NCBI GenBank assembly: GCA_039519185.1
Contig: CM076850.1
Location: forward strand, 85,728,270 to 85,792,269
Length of the DNA: 64,000 nt
Origin: Astragalus membranaceus
Lineage: Eukaryota; Streptophyta; Magnoliopsida; Fabales; Fabaceae
Direction: 5' to 3'
Shown: positions 58,989 to 64,000 of the stretch, piece after piece
Layout of the letters: the number at the start of each line of letters is the position of its first letter
Position numbering within the stretch: the stretch's first letter is position 1
Position numbers and translations under genes: made by a program
The notes under the pieces: model-generated
What the model was told of the DNA's origin: nothing
The model's database searches: none
Seen by the model: the letters and a program-made list of their open reading frames with translations, nothing else

Positions 58989-61457
58989 TGTAACACCCCA
59001 GTAGTTCTAACATGTAGAATTACCGAAATGCACGTCATGACATACATCAGAGTAATTTCCTGTTATCGAAATATTGAACACAACTAAAACTTTTGATAAT
59101 AAATATCAAATGGTTCAATGAACCTCATAAATTGACATGAAAGTACTTAAGTCTCATGACTCAAAACTTATACAATCCTGGTGTTCAACATTCAAAACGG
59201 AAATAGCGGAAACGATTTTACAATTAATACAGAGATAGTTATACAACCGATAACAGAAAAGCGACAAAAGGGAAAAATCCTAAACATGGGACTAATCTCC
59301 AACAACTCCAAGAGTCAAATCAGCTAATCATGGATCTTCGCCTTAGCTTTCCCCTGCTTCTCTGTAAAAACCACAATATATAAAGGGTGAGATAAACATT
59401 ATCTCAGTGAGTCCTATCGAGACCCCTTACTAACTCTAGCGGTTCATTATGCTTTAACATTGAACTCGTGGCCCTCATAAGCAACCACGTGGACATATTT
59501 TATCTTCTTGTAACTTGTGGCCCTCATAAGCAACCACTCGTTACATTAATTACTTTCTTGGTGTAGCCCTAATAAGCGACTACATATCATATTTTCATGA
59601 ACTTAGCACAACACCTCAAGCCCGCCTTAGCTAAGGTTAGGAACTTTTTGGTGAACCCATCCCACTAATCACTAGTGGCAAACATGAGAGCCTAGGATCT
59701 GGGGCTCATGACTTTCCCTCACCTAGTATGATAATTTTGGAGGATCGTCACCCTCGATATACTCATATTATTACAAGTATACCATCTACCTTTCTCCGAG
59801 GTTCGTTATCTTAACATGATTCGTATACACACGTGTTCGCTATAGTTCGGTTTTCCCAACATTCTTAACTTTAAAAACAGGGCATTTCATAATTTAAACC
59901 ACACCTCTGAATAGGTCTTTCAATAAGCTTCAAAACGCAACTGAAAACACTTCAATCGGATTACCGGATCAAAAGTTATCGCGAAAACAAAATCGATAAG
60001 GTTTGCTGAAAATTTACACTGCGTCGCGACGCGAACAGGTTCCGTCGCGACGCGAAAAGTAACAGAAACATTTTCGCCACAAAGTAACATCTGGTAGCGA
60101 CGCGATGGACACGGGTCGCGACGCGATGCCTATCTGATGGTTCAGAAAACAGGTTTTCGAAATATAATTTTGTGCCGTTTCGCTTTCAATCCGCTACCGA
60201 GACTTTCTTGGATCTCCGAGACTTAAAAACAGACATAGCAAACAATAATTCCAGCCCATCGAAAGCGATAAAACAATCAATCAATTCACGCAATAATTCA
60301 ATCAATTCGATCAGTTATAAAATAACGGTTTCTCGATAAAACGGTTTTAAGCTATTTTTCGCAAAATGAATTGTAACACTTTCTCGGTTCAGAAAAACAT
60401 AAGACTCGATTTCAAACATCCCTAGCGAGTTATCGAACTCACTGATTGCGATGAAAATCGCACGACCAACGGATCTACGAGTTGACACGATCAAAGTAAC
60501 CTCACGAACGGTCCCCGTACTCGACTCTTCACCATTACGAATCTCTCGCTTCCACAAACATCGAATCGATCCCGAATGGATCCCCAAACATGACCAGCTA
60601 CAGAAGCTTCCCTAAATGCATCTCAAGTTAATAGTGAAACCCCTTTTTACTCCGATCAAACTCCAACCTCTTGAACGCGACAACAACTCTTAATTCGGTT
60701 TAACAGCATCAGGACACTGTTTCGCAATAGGCATAACTCCTTCAATTGTTTTCCAAAACTATCCAAACCAGTGCCTAACGTGTAGGGGATTTTGTCTAGT
60801 TTCTGAAGGTCAAGGTTTCAAACAGATACAACCTGTATTGAGAGAGATATGGCTAAAATAAGGGAGCTGGGTCCAGACTGTAACTGATTCACAAACAAAT
60901 ATTGTGGACACGATATCTACCTCAACACTTGATGAAAACAGATGATTCTTGTGCCCATACTGAATCATTTCGTGTCTAGTTTCTGAATAAGCAAGAATTA
61001 CGTTCAGATGAGTTGTGTACAGGAAGATATAGGGTAAACACCGAAGGTGGTCCCAACGGTTTTACTGCAGAATTTGCTTCTTCATGGAGAACTTGTTGCA
61101 TCTCCAACTCCAACTCCTAATTTCAGCTCCAACAACTACCCAAACACTCTAAACTGAACTACCCTATCCATATCTTTTTGATAATCCGAAATGTGGTTAG
61201 TAATGCACACTAGTGTTGCTTAGAACTCACATGCAAGGCTTGGAACTTCACTTTTGGTGCTTTGACATCAACATGGAGGGCAAAACTCCAAGTTTTGTCA
61301 AGATGGAGCTTCAACCTTCAAAAATGGTGGAACGGAATTCAGAAGGGTGATGATGGTGTTTTTGGTATTAAATTGAAGAGGAAGAAAAATGGAAGATATT
61401 GGTATATAAAAGTTGCACATACATGAAGGGATTGAGTGTGGCTCTCCTCTCCTTTCT

Positions 61458-61507
<50 letters not shown>

Positions 61508-61983
61508 AGCTCCTCCCTCTCTCTCACTTCTATGTTTCTGAATTTCAGTAACTGAGGAAGGAGAGGTAATGTTGTGTTTTTGACCAGCTGAGGGTCAATT
61601 AATGAGGCGAAATTACCACGACACCCTTATGTCCAATTTACACTTAAACCTCCTTAAATTCATCTTAATTCATTTCTAATCAAACAATACTTATACAATA
61701 TTCACATATTGCATACAGTTGTTTTCTGGGAAAAATGGGTAAGCTGAAACTCGTTAATGGGTAAAAAGACGGAAATACCCCTATCCTAGTATTCTCGTTT
61801 AAAATCCCAATTCGCTCACCAATCAGTCAACAATTCAAACACTAATATAATTTAGCACACTAGCAAACACATAATTCACTTAGTCAATAACTTTACCTCA
61901 TAATCAATCAATTATGCTAAATAATCGTCTTGGCCTCTTGCTAATTTTGATTATTCGAAATTAGCTAATTTGGGGATGTTACA
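58989..61983 (-). mobile_element. Solo LTR (2995 bp) of a Ty3/gypsy element related to G
   Basis: On the minus strand it starts TGTAACATCCCC and ends CTGGGGTGTTACA, matching the termini of the LTR of G. Shared internal words include the GGTGACGA box near 59745 and repeated 'ccctcataagcaacca' modules (59471, 59520, 59566). The flanks carry the exact 5-bp TSD GCATT (58984-58988, 61984-61988). No internal domain is present. A long (TC)n tract lies at 61461-61506. Confidence 0.93.
61461..61506. repeat. (TC)n microsatellite
   Basis: About 23 uninterrupted TC units inside the solo LTR, GA-rich in the LTR sense direction where the leader would be. Confidence 0.95.
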
Positions 61984-63254
61984 GCATTCATAGAGCGGTG
62001 GCATTCAGACACATCGTCATTTCATCTCCCTATAGGTGAGATGACCATCACTCTTGATGATGTCTCTGCATTGCTCCACCTCCCTGTTATGGGAAATTTT
62101 TATGATTTTCCAAACTACACCAAAGATCAGGGTGAGGCTTTGTTGGTTCACTTGTTGGGTGCAGACCCTCATGAGGCACATGAGCAGGCTCACGCCCCAG
62201 GGTTATCTATGTCCCTTAAGCGGCTGAGGCAGATAGTGTACCGTAGGGATATAGAGGAGGAGAGATGGGAGGATGCTGCTCGGGCATATCTGCTCTACTT
62301 GTTGGGCTGGGGCCCGTTCTCCGACAAGTCTGGAAAAAGGTCAAGTTGGGCTATCTGGGAGCTCTGGTTGACTTTGACAATGCTGGAGGATACTCATGGG
62401 GAGGGATGGCCCTTGCCCATTTATACGACCAGCTTGGGGACGCAAACAAGCCAAAAAATAAGCAGATGGGTGGCTACATTGCTCTACTTCAAGTATCTAT
62501 TATATTTACGAGCAGTTTATTTTGATGTCTCTGTATGGTTACTAAATGCATTGGTATATTCGTTACAGGCATGGATCTTCGAACACTTTCAGGGACCCCC
62601 CTTTGGCTTAAAGTGGGTGGACTCAGCTTATGTTGAGACTGAGCCACGTGCGAAGAGGTGGGTTGCTGATACCACACTGACGCTGGCCAGGCATACTGTT
62701 CGAGTATCCCTGGATAGGCTGCACCCTGATGAGGTCACCTGGCAACCCTACACTAGCCATAGAGCTACCTGGCCCTTTGAGCTCATCAGTCTATTTAGAG
62801 GGCACTTACGGAATGCTAGTTGCATGGTGCCCTACATGCCAGATCGTGTCTTGAGACAGTTTGGGCATGTCCAGGGGATACCAGAGGACCCTAAACCCAC
62901 CACTAGAGTTGTCGTTACACGCGAGATGGCTGACGAGAGGTGGTCACATTTTGACCAGTATTTGGTAGATAGGGGCCCCTCTATTATCCCGGGTGCGCCA
63001 GACACCATCCCAGGGTACGTTGGTTGGTTTTGGAAGGTCTTACGCCCATTCCTTATACCGTCTAATTATGTGGTGCTGGAGGATGAGCCTGATACTAGAC
63101 AGGTACGTGTCTTTTACATATTTTGATAATTACCTTTATTAGTTTTAAAATATGTACTTATAAAATATGTCTTTCACAGGCCATGCCAGAAATGGTTCGG
63201 ATGGTGGATGACATGGAGCGTGCGTTGGATGGTACCGTTCCACGAGACACCTAG

Positions 63255-63447
63255 CCATGGCGAGTACTCGAGGGTTTGAAGGCCCTCGTGAGGCCATTCC
63301 GTAGGCTTAGTAAGTATGGTTGTGTGTATAGTAGGAGGAGCCGGAACATACCGTAGGACATTTTTTTTGTATGGATATTATGTATGGATATTATGGTTGT
63401 GTATATAGTGATTTATATTTCGGTTTATCGTTTAAATATACAATTTA
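63255..63447 (+). other. 3' flank of the PMD gene
   Basis: Non-coding; it contains a short direct repeat 'tgtatggatattatg' (63369, 63384). No clear polyadenylation signal. Confidence 0.4.
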
Positions 63448-64000
63448 GGCTTAATTACAGTTTTGGTCCCCCTATTATGACCAACTCACGATTTTGGTCC
63501 CTAAAGTTTTAATTTGACGATTTTGATCCCCTTATTTTCCCAATTTGTAAAATCAAGGTCCCCTCTTAATTTGGTCAAAATTAAAACTGAGTTTGACTTT
63601 CAATCCTATGTGGCAGTCCACGTAGACTGCCACGTAGGCAGCACTGTTCATCTCCCTCTCTCTCACAGCCCTCTCCCTCTCTCTCACAGCCCTCTCCCCC
63701 CACCGTGACCGCCGCCTCCCCTCCCCCCACCGTGACCCCCCCTCGTTTTCCCCTTCGCACCTCCCCTCCCCCCTCACCATCACCACCCACAGCCACTACC
63801 CACCTCTGCGACCTCCGTGAACCCCTCCCCCCTCCTCTGCGATCTGGATCTGAACGGCGAGAGAGGGAGAGCGAAGAGAGAGAGAACCGCGAGAGAGAAA
63901 GGAGAGAGAGAGCGACGAGAGAGAGCGAAGAGAGAGGGAGAGCGACGAGGGGGGAGATGCGAAGAGGAGGGGAGGTGCGAAGAGAGAGAGAACGGCGAGG
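63448..64000. mobile_element. Start of a Mutator-like 'tttggtcccc' element, truncated by the window edge
   Basis: GGCTTAATTACAGTTTTGGT followed by repeated 'ttttggtccc' phrases and 'ccacgtagactgccacgtagg' is the style of the long inverted arms seen at 6050-7174. Beyond 63650 come C-rich repeats (TCTCACAGCCCTCTCC twice, CCCCACCGTGACC twice) and a GA-rich tract to the edge. The other arm is not in the window. Confidence 0.55.

Larger units (their letters stand above)
58436..63254 (+). pseudogene. Plant mobile domain (PMD) gene, frameshifted and split by a solo LTR
   Basis: PMD proteins (Pfam PF10536; MAIN/MAIL1 type and transposon-associated forms) are nuclear proteins; the plant genes act in silencing and genome stability, and many PMD copies travel with transposons. 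Exons: 58436-58755, 58840-58988 plus 61989-62492, 62569-63102 and 63180-63254, with GT-AG borders. Visible PMD sequence includes LERSKLLLLRDIGFPTIIGG, TITLDDVSALLHLPVMGNFY, YLGALVDFDNAGGYSWGGMA, HLYDQLGDANKPKNKQMGGY and AWIFEHFQGPP. A solo LTR (58989-61983) sits in exon 2; across its TSD the frame is continuous (LNAF/IERWHSD). Two frameshifts: near 58608 (2 extra or 1 missing base, after VVPP) and in an A-run near 62335 (one base missing). Each exon length fits the phase once these are allowed for. Confidence 0.85.

Noticed and set aside
61339..61527. Arg/Glu-repeat open frame on the minus strand
   Set aside because: It is the translation of the (TC)n microsatellite.
63553..63796. Gly/Arg/Glu-rich open frames at the right edge
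   Set aside because: Low-complexity GA/CT repeats of a Mutator-like element, not a gene.

Overview
The window is nuclear DNA from a flowering plant. Intron-rich genes, Ty1/copia and Ty3/gypsy LTR retrotransposons with plant-type primer-binding sites, hAT- and Mutator-like non-autonomous DNA elements and a plant mobile domain gene all say so. The repeat flavour (large-LTR gypsy elements, many RE1-like copia elements, 'tttggtccct' Mutator-like repeats) suggests a papilionoid legume of the clover/medic/vetch type; that is inference.

Layout. (1) 1-4651: 5' half of an Athila-type gypsy element on the minus strand, running off the left edge (gag-protease-start of RT, PBS, complete 5' LTR). (2) 4652-7427: intergenic DNA with a 516-bp hAT element (8-bp TSD) and a 1.1-kb Mutator-like inverted-repeat element, then about 250 bp of upstream region. 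(3) 7428-56717: one host gene of 18 exons on the plus strand encoding the TPR subunit of RNA polymerase III factor TFIIIC (general transcription factor 3C polypeptide 3, Sfc4/TFC4/TFIIIC102 type). Its coding sequence is only about 2.8 kb, but introns 4, 5 and 7 have been swollen to 3.2, 9.7 and 28.8 kb by retrotransposons. (4) 56718-58435: 3' flank, repeats and the promoter/5' intron of the next gene. (5) 58436-63254: a plant mobile domain (PMD) gene with two frameshifts and a 3-kb solo LTR inserted in exon 2. (6) 63448-64000: start of another Mutator-like repeat.

Intron 7 is a multi-level nest that can be unpicked exactly from target-site duplications. Copia B (26698-about 52606) was hit in its 3' LTR by copia C (32390-52555, TSD CATTC). 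C was hit by a solo LTR F (34135-37978, TSD ATCAA), by gag-only gypsy element G (38668-44847, TSD ACACA, LTRs that look identical) and by copia H (47073-52149, TSD CATCC, one reading frame broken by only two stops). B also holds a truncated copia of another lineage, E, fused by deletion to B's reverse transcriptase. Intron 5 holds copia A on the minus strand, itself hit by two DNA elements.

The TFIIIC subunit has a 1-nt deletion in exon 9 and a GC donor at intron 8, so as read this allele would be truncated at about 517 of 931 residues; either it is decaying or the base is a sequence error. The most unusual non-gene pattern is that several unrelated units (Athila, E, G, the G-like solo LTR, the PMD 5' intron) each carry their own repeated short CG-containing dyad motif.

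No rRNA, tRNA, CRISPR array or bacterial-type operon was seen.
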